The notes under the pieces: generated by a model
The model's database searches: none
Told to the model about the DNA's origin: nothing
Seen by the model: the letters and a program-made list of their open reading frames with translations, nothing else
NCBI GenBank assembly: GCA_963210315.1
Contig: OY723267.1
Span: forward strand, 868,001 to 932,000
Direction of reading: 5' to 3'
DNA length: 64,000 nt
From: Rhynchopus euleeides
Taxonomy: Eukaryota; Euglenozoa; Diplonemea; Diplonemida; Diplonemidae
In this document: piece after piece, positions 1 through 11,490 of the stretch
Layout: each line of letters opens with the position of its first letter
How positions within the stretch are numbered: position 1 is the stretch's first letter
Program-made: the position numbers and the translations under genes

Positions 1-842
1 TAGGGCGTGTTTTTTTGTCATTTTTAAAACGCGCGTGCTAAAACGCGCAAAAAAGAGGCACGCGCGTTCCATATCTGTGCCCTAGGTAGCAAAAAAAACA
101 ATGTGAAGGAGCACAGGCCCCGGGTATCGCATGATCACTGCCAGTGCCTGAATAATTTTATTGCAAAAAAAAGGCCACAACACAGCCGCACCCATGCATC
201 ACCTGCCACCGAGGGAGGTCCCACTTGTTGCCAAAAGGGAGGAGGGGGGGGGGGGGGAATTATATCGAAAACAGGTCCACAGAAGAGGAGGGGGCGGGGG
301 AGGGGCGCATTATGAGAAAGAAGGGAAGATCAGACATGGGAAAATGGAGTTGTTGGGAAGAGGTGGGGGGGGGGGGGAAGGGGACGACGATATTTATTGC
401 CCCCTCCACCCCCACCTCCAGGAGGGGTACACATAATCAGGGGGGGGGGGGGATAAACCTTTTTGTTAGGACGACCAACTCTCCCTGACGTACAGATGGT
501 CAGGGCAGTGGCGCGTTTCACAACCCCGATGGGGGCACCGCAGCATCCCCCGCCATTCCATCCCACCATTCCGTAAACTTCATGCCGCATAGCCGATTGT
601 ATTGTCGGGAATAGAATACCAGCCCCTCGCCCCACCCCCCCACCCCACCCCACCCCAATTCTTGACTATTTTGTTTTCGTTGGCAAACAAAAAGAAAGCA
701 GTACAAAACGCCATCGCGTGTTTCCCCCCCATCACTACCCGCCCCTCCCCCAATCGAAAACTATAAAGCACAGTAAAATCACAATAGGCTGGGAGGGGGA
801 GGTGCCTAGTAGAGTGGGAGGGAGGGGGGGGGGGGGGGGGGG
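1..842. other. no gene seen; poly-G/poly-C rich non-coding stretch
   Basis: Only short overlapping frames driven by G or C homopolymers are open here. Long G runs lie near 241-257, 366-377, 440-452 and 827-842. No splice-bounded exon, RNA gene or family signature was recognised. Confidence 0.6.
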
Positions 843-1457
843 TAGGGTTGCTAGTATTATGAATCTGGCCGTTTATAATACAAATAATACAGAAAATACA
901 AAAATACAATAATACAAGCAATAATACAATAATACAAGAATACAGGGTGGGTGGGGTGGCGCGCCACCCCACCCACCCTTGTATTCTTGTACCCAACCGT
1001 TTGACCACCCCAGCGAGGCCTTGGCACATGTAGATGAACGATCTTCCCATCGTTCAGCCGAATTGGCACTGATCGTGTCACACCAGGGGGCCTTCGCTCT
1101 GAAGTGCAGAAACGCGAGGCGCCTCACAACAGGGGGAAGAGCTGGCACAGATTGACCGAGCGCAGGTCCCCAGGCACATGAGGGGTACATTTGTACCGGT
1201 TCCTTCCGCTCTGTAAAGTGCATCCAGACCCAACCTTTTCCCTTCCCCATATCCTGCATCAGGAGGGGGGTGAGATGAGCACAGCAAACATGAACGTTCA
1301 CATTCTCACAGCGTCAGACAACTGCGACTATCTGATCCGGCAAACCCTGCAGCCAAAGCCCACCCCACCCCATCCAGGGCCCTCTCCGGGGGCAGAATAA
1401 AATACAAATAATACAAAAATACAATAATACGAATAATACATAATACTAGCAACCCTA
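843..1457. mobile_element. 615-bp inverted-repeat (MITE-like) element
   Basis: The ends are a perfect 19-bp inverted repeat, TAGGGTTGCTAGTATTATG at 843-861 against its complement at 1439-1457. Both ends continue inward into AT-rich tracts of 'aatacaa'-type repeats. Both ends abut G homopolymers, so no target-site duplication can be read. There is no coding frame. It is probably a non-autonomous DNA transposon of unassigned superfamily. Confidence 0.55.
935..989. repeat. 55-nt near-perfect palindrome (hairpin)
   Basis: Arms of 27 and 28 nt (935-961 and 962-989) pair almost perfectly, with one extra T in the right arm. The centre is GGTGGCGCGCCACC. It lies inside the 843-1457 inverted-repeat element and could extrude as a cruciform. 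Confidence 0.7.
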
Positions 1458-2423
1458 GGGGGGGGGGGGGGGGGAGGGGGGAGTGGAATTGGGGAAAATG
1501 GTGGGGAGGGGAGGGTTGGAACGCTAAACACATCCAAAATGCCAACAAAGACTCGCAGCAACCCCCTTCCCCCCCCGCCCCTCCCTGCCGCCTCCCTCGA
1601 TGCGCATGAAGGAGGCGGTGAAGGAAAGGGAGACGCATGTGGGTGTTGCGTGCCATGTTCAGAACCTGGGTTGTTGCGCGTCGTTCTCGTTTGACCAACA
1701 GACTATTTTCAACTGACGTGAGGGGGGTCTTCGCTACGGGGTGATCGTCAGTGCATTTTGGTGCATTTCCTGTTGAATTGGCTGAAAACTGACGAAGATT
1801 GACGAAGGATAACGACCAGCGAAGACCCCTGAGGGAGAAGGGGTGAAAGGGAGAGGGGGAGGGGGAGGGGGGAGGGCTGCCTCGTTTAGAGCCACACCGC
1901 CTAGCATTTTTGTGGGGTTTCCAGCCGGGAATAGGTTGCAAACCCGCCTGAGTTCGAATCTTCCCACTGACACTCCGGTGGAGGGGCCCTGACGGCCTGA
2001 GGACTCAGGGGGCCCACCCTCCCTTCCCCTCTTCTCTCGGCAAATCACTTCAAAAACTTCACCCATCAGGCAGGTTGTTCTCAGCGGCAACGGCGCGGTG
2101 AATTTTTTTTGACAAAAAAAATAAAGAAGAGAAGTTATGACACACACCCATCCTTCCGAGTTTTTCCGAGTCTAATTTGTGTTTTGAATGTTTGAATTTC
2201 CTTGGTTTGCTTTCCGGTTTGATGTTTTTTTGGGATAAAAATATGTGGTGGGCCCAAAAAACACAACATTTTCCCCTTTTTGAGGACGGAGGAGAGAAGG
2301 AAGAGGAAGAGGGAAAAGATGCAGGAAATGAAACAGGGTAAGAGAGAAGGGTGTGTTTTGTGTGTGAGACCACCACCACCACCCCCCGCCCCTCCCCACC
2401 TCAGGGGAAGAAACGAGGCAGGA
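1458..2423. other. no gene seen
   Basis: The stretch contains G/C homopolymers and low-complexity purine tracts. The open frames are proline/serine-rich shadows of the homopolymers. No exon, RNA gene or repeat family was assigned. Confidence 0.5.
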
Positions 2424-3023
2424 CCGGAGGGCAGGCCTGGGCGGGGAACGAGCCCTTTTTCCAGGTTTTTTGGGTCGGGGAACCAGGTTTTTTCTAAGAA
2501 TTTTTACAAGGGATTTTTTGCTCGCCCCCCCACAGTTTCCAGGCGCGTGCCCGTCAGGCGGGACTTTTTCTCTGATTTCTCTCCGCGTCATCATGTGGCT
2601 GGACATGCCAGCAGCTGGAGGACAGTTACAAAGCTGCCACTCCCCGACGCCACCCACGTGCTGGCCCCTTCAGGTCTGAAAGCCCAAAAGCTCCCGGGGA
2701 TTTTTGCAGTGGTGCGCACCATATTCAGCGCAGCAGGGTGATCTCTCCGATTTTCCAAAACTGCTGGTTTACTGGTTTGGGGAACGGTCGCCGGCAGACC
2801 GTTGAAATGCCCGTGTTAGCAAGGCACACTCACGTTTCAGGTAGCGTGTCGCGTGTCACGCATGTCGCGAACGCGGCAAGTGTACCTCCCAGGTGGGGAA
2901 GCCCGACCTCCTGTCCGATGTCAGTCAGGCTTCGAAGAAGCGCTTCATGGATGCGGCGCTGACCTCCTACGCTGCACTGTACCCGGGGAAGTGAGATAGA
3001 TGGACGGGCACACGCTACATCGG

Positions 3024-3078
3024 GGGTCTGGGGGGCGGTGCCCCCTAGCCGCCGGAGGCCACGGTAGCGAACATCTGT
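3024..3078 (+). repeat. GC-hairpin repeat (inside MITE copy 1)
   Basis: This is a diverged copy of the repeat whose core is CTGGGGGGCGGAGCCCCCCA followed by GCCGCCGGAGGCCACGGTAG. Here the hairpin arm is imperfect (GGGGGGCGGTGCCCCCTA). Confidence 0.6.
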
Positions 3079-3192
3079 TCGTGTGGGCGTCCAGATTCTG
3101 TGCGAGTTGGCTGCGTCCTCAGAGGCGACTGGAGTGGCTGGACCCCGACTTGCTGGGATTCGAAGGACTTGAGTACGAGACGTACGCCACAG

Positions 3193-3247
3193 GGGGATCT
3201 GGGGGGCGGAGCCCCCCAGCCGCCGGAGGCCACGGTAGTGAACGTCT
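3193..3247 (+). repeat. GC-hairpin repeat (inside MITE copy 1)
   Basis: This is a full copy: a 9-bp stem CTGGGGGGC / GCCCCCCAG around a GGA loop, followed by the conserved CCGCCGGAGGCCACGGTAG tail. Confidence 0.7.
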
Positions 3248-3498
3248 GGCTCTCCAGTTGGCCAGCAAGGCGAACGGTACGTGGGACAGACTTCCCTTCC
3301 ATCCTTGTGCGCACCCTGTCGACTGGGGAAAACTTAGAAAAAGTTTTTTCCTCTGCGAAACAACCTTAGAAAAAAATTCCCCTAACAAAATTCTTAGAAA
3401 AAAACTTTTTTTCCCCTTACAAAAATTCTTAGAAAAAAAGTTCAGAATCCTGAAAGTGGGGAACAAGCCCCCCAGTTAGGAACAGCCCTGCCGGAGGG

Positions 3499-6023
3499 GG
3501 CACATTTTATTTTGGTGTCGACAAGCCCAGGCACTGCGAGAGCTAGGCTGCTGCGCAGACCCGTTCTGTCCCATTGACGCCCACTTCCCCACATGGGTGG
3601 GGGGACATTTTCTTGGGTGCGGAGAGAGAGGTCACTCAGAGGGGGAGAGAGAGCGAGAGGGTGCTGGGTGGTGCAGTACCCCCCCCCCCCTTTCGATTTT
3701 GAACATCCCCAAAGGAAAAAAGACGGGTGGAACGCCCGCACACACCACTACCTGAGGAAGGAGGGGCGGGGAGGAGGGCCCAAAATATAAAGTATGCGTG
3801 ACGCATCTTATTTGACGAGCACAAGGGTAAGATATAATGTATGACACATGCCAGTCAGATCAAGGGCAGGGCAGGGCTGGGTAGAGGAGTCTTCGAGAGA
3901 GGCCCGAAGTGCATTGCCAGGTTAGAGGCGGCCAACCCAAGGTATGGGCAGGCTGCTGAACACGCTGAAACACCACCGATGAGGGGTGGTGGTGGGGTGC
4001 TTGCACACAGTGTGTTTAAACCGTTAGAACCCCCTCCCTCTCAAAGAAAATATGGGAGGCAAAAAAGTGTGCTGTTCGCGCACTTTTTTGTTGCGCCGGG
4101 GGAATAAAAAAATCCAAAGAACTGTGTCCCAGCTCGATGGCACTATACCCACTATGCCACGCACCCAAAAGCGACAGAAGTCGGGGGTGGGGGGGGGGGG
4201 GGGGGTGATGGAGAGCGAAGAAGGGCAGGAGGGAAAGGCTTCAAGGAAGGGGCACCCCCCAATACGGAGAAGAAGGGGCGCAACAACAACAACCGCTGCG
4301 ATGCAGCCCCAACCATCTCACGAATCGGGACACCACCACTCCCACCCCCCTCCCCCCCTTCCCAACACTCTGGGGTTGCACCGGCGGTGGCGAGCGGGTG
4401 GGTACACAGAAACCCACCTCCTCTCTCGCACTGACCCAACCCCCTCCGAGGCAAAGCGAGGGACGCACGGGATGTATAAAAAAAACCCCCCCTCTTCGCA
4501 CTGCACCTGCCTCAAAGGGGTGAGCCATGCATGGATGGGTCGCCCAGAGAGCAAGAGGGGTTGGGGGGGGGGGGGGGAGTCTGAACCCCGCTTCTCCTGA
4601 GGTGGGGGAGGGGGGGTGAAGTCGAAGAAAGGCAAAATCACAGAGTTGAACCCCATTCGCTCGTTAGGCAGGCTGTGTTGGAGATTTTGTGCTGTGTGCC
4701 TTGAGAGAGAGAGAGAGAGATGGTGGGCCGTAATGATGGAGAAAAGTATGGTCGTGGGTTGGGAGGAGGAGGAGGAGGTGGTGGTGGTGGTGTGGAGAGG
4801 GGAGGGTACGGGGTTAGAGGGCAATATCAAAGAATATCAGCAAGGAAGAGGGAGAAGGTACTGTCGTTTGCTTGGAAGATTGGCAGAGTACCCCCTCAGA
4901 TGAACTGCCATGTGTGCTGCTGTCATGAAGAAAGGATTGACGGGGTTCTTTTTTGGTTTGGCTGTGCAACCGGGAATAGAGTGTGCGGGGTGCTGGGGTG
5001 ATACGGAGCGATGCCCGCACCCCGTTCCTGGAACTATTTTGCAGTGCAGGCCACCCTAACTCTCAACTGTGGTTTTGTGACGGGAGAACGCTGCGCGAAA
5101 TCCAGCATATTTTTTTTTGCAAACCGGAGCCGCAGAACAATTTTTGTTGTGTGACAAATCGGGAGACTCGACATGGTGCGTGGAGGAGCGATTGCCGGAA
5201 GGCATGTCGCTTGCCTCGAATGAGGAGCACCAGTGTCAACCGCAATATGGAAGTGTGGATGGCCAGTGAATTATAAGTGAACTACGAAAGAATATTGGCG
5301 GCATGTTTGTCCCGTGATAATGCATTCATGCATGCTCACACCCGGTGAAGTTTGTTGACTCCCAGATCCGTATGACCTGCATAGCGGTCCCTGGATCTTG
5401 AAGAAGTAAAGACGTGACATCAAACCCCAACAGCTGTCTGTCGCCAAGATAGTTTGCTTTTATTTTCCGGAAGCACGCAGGCCCACCCCCCACCCATCCC
5501 ATCCACCCCCACCGCCCATTTGGCTGCGCCGAACATATCGAAATAGGGGAAACTGTTGTTGTTTCAACAACGGGGTGAAAAAAAATCATCAACAGCAATG
5601 TGGGGAAGGGTATGCGCATTACGCGCTTTTTGTGTTGGGGGCGCGGGGGCGCGGGGGGGAGAGCGGGTGTGGGAGTGGAAGCGGGAGCGGGAGACACCAC
5701 ACTCAGAAGGCCAGCAATGCAGCAAAGTGAGAAATCGGTGAGCTGGGCATGCCTCCACTGAACCTGGCTGCAAGGTGACACACACAGAGCGAAGGTTACC
5801 CCGACACCACCACCACCCACCCCACACCCCCCCCTCTGTGGGTATGAGTCACCGGGAAACAGACATCCCCGTTGGCAATGCTGGAGCGTACAGAACCCCA
5901 CGAGAGAACACGAGAGACATCCCCCTGGGGTGCCCCACCAGCACCCTGGGAGGGCACTGCTGTGAACAGTGGGGGGAACAGGCCCTCCCCACTCCACACT
6001 TCTCCTCTCCTGATGCCAGTGTC
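3499..6023. other. no gene seen; simple-sequence rich
   Basis: The stretch contains G homopolymers (near 4190, 4565), an (AG)n tract near 4702-4719, and GGA/GGT trinucleotide runs near 4760-4790. No exon bounded by the donor type used in this window and no recognisable protein was found. Confidence 0.5.
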
Positions 6024-7143
6024 TCACACCACGATGCTCCTGGCGAGCTGTGTCACATAGCTGATGACGTGGCGGAGGAAGGCACGCGCCGTAGGGGCCT
6101 GCAGCCCCTTCGCGGCGGTCACCCCCACCAGGAGGAGCACGCTCAGCATGGCGAACGCAGCGGCATGCCTGTCGTCATCCCCTGGCGCGCCACCGCCACC
6201 ACCGCCGCCACCCCTGCCCACCAGCGCATCCCACAGCCCTTTCATGGTGCTCTTGAGGAAGGTCCAAACGCGTTCGAAGCCAGCTTGGAGGCGGGTCACT
6301 ACAGTGCGAACATCGCTTGCGAAGACCGACTCCTCCACCTCCCCGAAGTTGAGCGGCTCCGCTGTGTCCAGCAGCACCACAGGCCCCGGGAGGTGCGGCG
6401 GCAGGGCAGCAGGATAGGCTGCGCCCCCGCTCGCAGTGCTGCCCCCGCCCATGCTCTGGTCGAGGTACTCCGAGGCGTAGTCGCGTGTGGGGTGGGGGGA
6501 TGCGGACGGCACGGCGCTGCCCGCCGTGAACCCCGTCAGCTCTGCCATGGAGAACGACTGGGTGTGTCCTGCGGCGTGGCTGCCGGACGGCTCGTCGCAC
6601 CAGCTCCCGATCTGATCGATCCCCTCGTCGTCGCTATCGGTTGCCGCGGTGCCGTGGAAGAGATGCAGCTGCACAAAGTCATCTGTGGAGCCCGGGCGTG
6701 ACATCGACACCACAGACGCGGATGACGCCGCGGCAGAAGCTGAGGCGGCAATCGCTCCAGAAGAGGATGAGGAGGTGGTGGTGGCGGTGGCGGCAGCCGG
6801 AGCAGAGGTGGAGGTGGCGGAGGCGATCGGGAGGTTGCCGTTCATCTCGCGCCGCAGGGAGGTGCTGTGGCGGGAGACGCGCTCCATCAGGATGGGGTCG
6901 TTCAGCATCCCCCCGACGAGGCGCTCCATCGCGAAGGATTCCTGGTCTGGCATACCGGTCTGTAGAAAGTGGGGGGAGGGTTGGTGGGGAGAAGGGTGCA
7001 CGCAAGGTAGTTTTGTGACTTTGATAACCCCCCCCTCCCCCCCCACCCGCAAGTTTTGCGTGTGCTTGGCATACCGTCCTCAATATCGTCGATAATCTGC
7101 TGCAGGCAACACGTGCACCGCGGTTCGGCGTGGACATTGCCAT
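6024..7143 (-). CDS. Ser/Ala-rich, predicted tail-anchored membrane protein (2 exons)
   Basis: Proposed exons are 7143-7075 (ATG start, 23 codons) and 6959-6024, giving 334 residues. The intron starts GTATGC and ends TTTCTACAG, phase 0. The protein is low-complexity: an N-terminal MERLVGGMLNDPILMERVSR stretch, then long Ala/Thr/Ser runs, an acidic patch and a poly-Gly segment near residue 275. A hydrophobic segment (AFAMLSVLLLVGVTAAKG) lies about 45 residues from the C-terminus, suggesting a tail anchor facing the cytosol. No family is recognised. An alternative splice to the AG 12-14 bases further into exon 2 would use a different frame of exon 1, reading ...CTCCLQQIIDDIEDDQESF. I cannot exclude it, so the N-terminus is uncertain while the main exon is firm. 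The neighbouring genes are co-oriented. Confidence 0.65.
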
Positions 7144-8298
7144 TCCTCCCTGTTCTTTACTGTCCTTCTCCCACTCGCAGCCCCCCTCTCGGCCCAGCAG
7201 TATCAGAGGCTGCTGCTGACGTGGGGTGGCACGTCTAGACGGAGGTGTGGAGATCGGGGGAAGAGGAACTACACAGCAGCCCTTCACAACAGACAGTGGG
7301 CGGCGCACACACTGCAAAACCCCCTTTTTTTGGAATATGGCACAGATGCAGGGGCAAGTTGGTCAGGGTGTGGAGGGCACGACAGGTTGTGTCGCTGTGA
7401 GAGGATGGGTGATGCGGAGTGAAGGGATGCTGGCTGTGCGAAGATACGCTGCTTGTTCTGCTTGCAACAATTAAGGGGGGGGGGGGGGGGCGGGGGCAAG
7501 GAGGCTGGGGTGGGGTGGGGGAGGGGCGGAGAAAGAGGGCTACTCTGCGAATCCGAAATTGTATTGTGCAAACCAGCGTGTGGGATGAAGGGGGCATCAC
7601 TTCTTAGATATTTTAAGAAGGGGGGCAGGAGAGGGGCAGCGCCCAAGGGCACCATCACGCCTCGGCAGCAATGCCCAGGTGTGGGGAGGAAAGAAAATGG
7701 AAAGCAGGAAGAAAAACGAACCGGCAAAAAAACACAAATTCTGGCAAAAAAAAACCCGACGGAGTGGGAGAGAGCTGCGCGGTACCTATTGCAGGTCATA
7801 GCGGTTGACGTCCCGCCCCGGAAGGGGCGGGGTGGGGTGGGGTGGGGGCGTGATATTCGTGACCCTGCTGGGCACCCCACTCAGAGAAGGCGGGGCGGTG
7901 CGCCAAAGAGGCTGCCCGGCAGTGGAAGCAGGGCATCAGACACACAGACATAAGGTGAGCTCACCGAAGAATGCATGGTCGGGCCTGAAGACACACACGG
8001 ATGCGGATGGTAGAGGCCGGAGCTGGAAAGCCCCGGCCGGACCCTCACTCTCGGACTCTGCCACGAGCAGGTCTCTGCTGACGGAGAGGCGCGATCCGGC
8101 AAAAGCGAGAGAAAGGAGGAGACAGTGCCCTCGGAATGTGTAACCTCTGAGGGCCCGCCACGCATCCCGCTTTTACGCATCACCTACCCCCCCCTACCTC
8201 CCCACACCCCTCCCACCCCTCGCAAGACGCAGCGTATACGGAGTAAATCGGAACAAAAGAAACGCGCCCCAGCCAGGATCGCCATCCCTGACCCCCCT
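7144..8298. other. intergenic, no gene seen
   Basis: This lies between two minus-strand genes. It holds the upstream region of the 6-7 kb gene (a G homopolymer near 7476-7491) and the 3' flank of the polyQ membrane-protein gene. No TATA-like or terminator signal could be singled out. Confidence 0.4.
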
Positions 8299-9078
8299 TC
8301 ACCTCTGCCCCGGCGGTGCCCCAGGCAATGGCTGCAGGAGGTCCGACGCGATGGAGGACCTGCACGGCTGCAGCTCTGCGTACACCGCATAGTCGATGCA
8401 GGCGAGGGACACGATGCTGATCAGCGCCACATCCGCAAAGAACACCCCGCCCCAAAAGGTCAGGCTGTAGACGAAGGAAGAGGTGACCAGGAGATACGCA
8501 GAATACGTCAGGAGGAAGGTCAGGAGGTGGGCCGCTGCGATGAGCGCTAACTCCACCCACAGGCGGGGGATGCACCCGGTGCTGCGCGGATCCTGCGGCT
8601 GGGCCTGCCTTGCGGCAGAATCAGGCGCACGCGACACCCCAGACAGGCTGAGCGCAAGCGCATCATTCAGCGAAGACCCCGCAGTCAGCAGCAGGGGCGA
8701 GTCACCCGGGCTCCCGGGGAGAGCCCCTCCCTCCTCCGACATCAGCAGGAGCAGGGCGCGCCTGTCCTCCTCCCTGCGCGCCTGCTCCTCCTCCGCCGCC
8801 TTGGCGTGGCGGCGCATCTGATATTCCAGCTCGTCGCGCTGGCGGGGGTCCCATATGCCGTGCCGCCCGCCCCACACCCACAGCAGGGCAGTCCCGAGCA
8901 CCCAGGCGGCGACCGTCATCAGCCTGAAGGCCAGCCGCTGCAGCTCCTGCTGCGCGACGTACACCTCAGCAGCGCTGTAGGAGTTGAAGACATTCCTCTC
9001 CATCGCAGCCGGAACCGGGGGCGACGTCACACCTGCGCCACTCCCGACACCCCCCACCACCGACTCCTCCTCCACCCC

Positions 9079-9139
<61 letters not shown>

Positions 9140-10263
9140 GGCGCCCCCTCCTTGCGGTAGTGGTTGTTTGTAAGCCCCCAGAGAACCCAGGTCCGGTCGA
9201 TGCTGACACCATCGAATTCATGCGGGGTGTAGAACCCCAGCACCGACGCCAGCCGCCGCACGGCATACACCTGCGGGACAGCCGGGTCGGCGGGGGCCGG
9301 CGGCGGCGGGGGTGTGGGATTGCCCCCAGCGAAGAAGGGAACCTCCGGCCCGCCCCACCCCAGCTCCGCGGCGGAGAAGTGGCGCACCGCGCGCCTCTGG
9401 AAGTCGAATGGGTTGGCGAACCGCCGGATGCTCTGCCTCTGTGTGAAGAAGGCGGCACGGAGCCCCGTGTCGAGCCAGGCCCCCCGCGGCCCCCCGCCGG
9501 CGGAGCCGCAGCGGCAGCGGATGGGGGTGGTGACGACGAACTGGAGGGTCAGCTGCCCCGCCACGCGGTACGCCGCTGCCGCCTCCCCAGGATGGGCGTA
9601 GCGCCGCGCCTCGGTGTCGGAGGAGAAGAAGAACGCCTCGTCGGACGCCGTGTCGACCTGCATCGCGTCGAACCCCTGCGCGGGCCACGCGGCGTGCCTC
9701 CCCCGCGTGGCCTGAGAGGCGGTGTACACCTCCAGCACCCTAAAACCATGGCTCGCCACGCCGCACTCCAGCTCCGGGGTGGGGTCAAACCTGATGTAGT
9801 TCGCCGTGTCCGGGATAACAGAAAATAGCTCCCACGCGGTGGCGTTGGGGGTTGCGTTGGGGAGCAGGGTGGTGGGGGTGGGTGCAGCCAGGTGCGGGAA
9901 GCAGCCTACCATGCCTTCCCCTTCGCCGAGGCCCTGCGATACGGCGTGGAAGCGGGCGCAGGATGTGCACGGCTCCACAAAGCTGGAGAGGAGAATGACA
10001 ACAAACACGATGAAGACCATTGGGATGAGGAACAGCGTCCTCTGTGAGCAGAGGGTGGCAAAGGCGACGGGGTGGACGGCGGTGGTCATGGGGAGCGCAA
10101 AGGCGAGGGCGCGTGTGGCGCCCTGCGCGCTGGACCCGGCGAGGGTGACCAGATCCATATAGTCGAGGAGGAGGCACACGACAGCGCCGTACACCAGCCA
10201 GAGGAAGAGCATGCCCCATCGCGCCGCCTTCTCTCGCAGGCCCCCGAGCTGTTTGAGCTGCAT
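8299..10263 (-). CDS. polyQ-containing multi-pass membrane protein, unknown function
   Basis: One uninterrupted exon gives 654 residues from the ATG at 10263 (context CCAACCAATG). The frame is open further upstream, but that part looks like 5' flank. Hydrophobic segments are: near residues 17-38 (LFLWLVYGAVVCLLLDYM), around 75-95 (LFLIPMVFIVFVVILLSSF), mid-protein LMTVAAWVLGTALLWVWGG, and two close to the C-terminus (LALIAAAHLLTFLLTYSAYLLV and TFWGGVFFADVALISIVSLACI). A large soluble loop between segments 2 and 3 has NAT-type N-glycosylation sites and cysteines, consistent with a lumenal or extracellular domain. It also has an uninterrupted stretch of about 18 glutamines. After segment 3 comes a charged KAAEEEQARREEDRR helix. 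No family is recognised. Neighbours are also minus-strand. Confidence 0.7.
9082..9135 (-). repeat. (CAG)18 trinucleotide repeat encoding polyGln
   Basis: 54 bases of pure CTG on the plus strand are read as CAG codons of the membrane-protein gene, giving an uninterrupted run of about 18 Gln. There are no interrupting CAA codons, so the tract is expected to be length-unstable. Confidence 0.9.
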
Positions 10264-11490
10264 TGGTTGGGCAGGCTTGGGGGGTGGGTCCCGCAGCAGG
10301 CAAGCAAGGCAGCGGGAGGAGGGCACAGACAGGCCCGCAGCAAACCTGGAGGGAGGGGGGCAGGCGCGCGGAGCACCCTGCCTGTCGCAGGGTGATGTGA
10401 TTTGGTGTGGCGCACACACACCTACCCCCCCCACTGCTGTGTTGTGTGTAGTGGAGGCATAGTATCGGAGGTAGCTCAGTAGTTTGCACCGAGTGCAGGA
10501 ATGAAGATAAGGGATGTTGTTTGTGCGTCAAGGGGGGGAGGAAAAATATCACAAATCGTGAGCGCCTCCTAGCTGTGGAGTGATGCTGTCTGACGCACAG
10601 CGGGGGAAGAAACTCGCAGGGAGGTGGGTGTGTGTGGGGTGGTGGTATGGCCGCGGCTGTGTGGGGGGGTGACAGGGTTTCGCAAAAAAGAACTCCCTTT
10701 TTTGTTATTGCCTTCTTTTTTTTTGTTCCGTTTCGTTCCTCCCAACGACAACACTCGGGCTCGCAAAAACCCCCGCACAACCCCACAACACCCCCCCCCC
10801 TCCCCCCCAAATCCCGAAGAAAAGAAAAGCGTCATTGCCTTTTTTCACTGCTGAAGCCCTCACAGACTGACACAACACGGCTTCGTCTCCAACCCACCCC
10901 AATATTTCTTTGGGGGCGAAGGGTTCAAGGGGTTAAGTAGAATCAACAACAACAACCACTTCGGACGAAAGGCCCGATCGACGGGGGGGGGGGGGGGGGA
11001 GAAGTGGTGAAACTCGCGCGTGGCGAACGGTGGAGAGAAAAAGCGATACCCCGCATCCCCCCCCCCCCTCTCTCTCTCTCGCAACCCTCACCCACCCACC
11101 CACCCGCCCCATCGCGCGTTGCACTGACAGCCTTACAAAGAGAGGGAGGGGTTATACATAGAAGGCGCCACTGCGATTTCTTCTGTACAGTTTGCGATCG
11201 GTTGACCCACCGCCATGCCCCAGAAATGCTGCCACAGCACCCATCCATCGCTGAGGGCTTTTCTGCCGCAGCTCACCACCCACCCACCCACCCCCCCCCC
11301 CTCCCCTGCCAAGCTGGCCAGAACAGAACAGGGCCTGTTGCCGAAGCATTGCTTTGCAAACACACACACACACACACACACACCCTCCCCCACCACCCAT
11401 CCCATCATCCTCTCCGGTTTGCCCCCGCACCGGCCCCTATTCTTTTTGGCAAAGCCAGCAGGCACGCGCACACCCGCTGTCCTGCGCCTC
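10264..11490. other. intergenic, no gene seen; microsatellite present
   Basis: Upstream flank of the polyQ protein gene and 3' flank of the Pro-rich gene. It includes G/C homopolymers (near 10790, 10983, 11060, 11290) and a (CA)n microsatellite at about 11359-11383. No exon was recognised. Confidence 0.45.

Larger units (their letters stand above)
2432..3490 (-). mobile_element. hAT-like MITE, copy 1, with 8-bp TSD
   Basis: This 1059-bp element is flanked by a perfect 8-bp duplication CCGGAGGG (2424-2431 and 3491-3498). It begins CAGGCCTGGG and ends in ...AACAGCCCTG, so both ends start CAGG(C/G)CTG on their inward-reading strand. An 8-bp duplication with CAGG termini is the hAT hallmark. The sub-ends are imperfect inverted repeats built around 'TTCTAAGAATTTTT'. 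Two GC-rich hairpin repeats (near 3024 and 3193) lie inside. No transposase is encoded, so it is non-autonomous. Two further copies lie at 27940-29147 and 35932-38354 in the opposite orientation. Confidence 0.85.

Noticed and set aside
5326..6027. A 233-codon minus-strand frame directly downstream of the 6-7 kb gene.
   Set aside because: No motif, low-complexity poly-Pro/Gly content, and it starts in the 3' end of the preceding gene.
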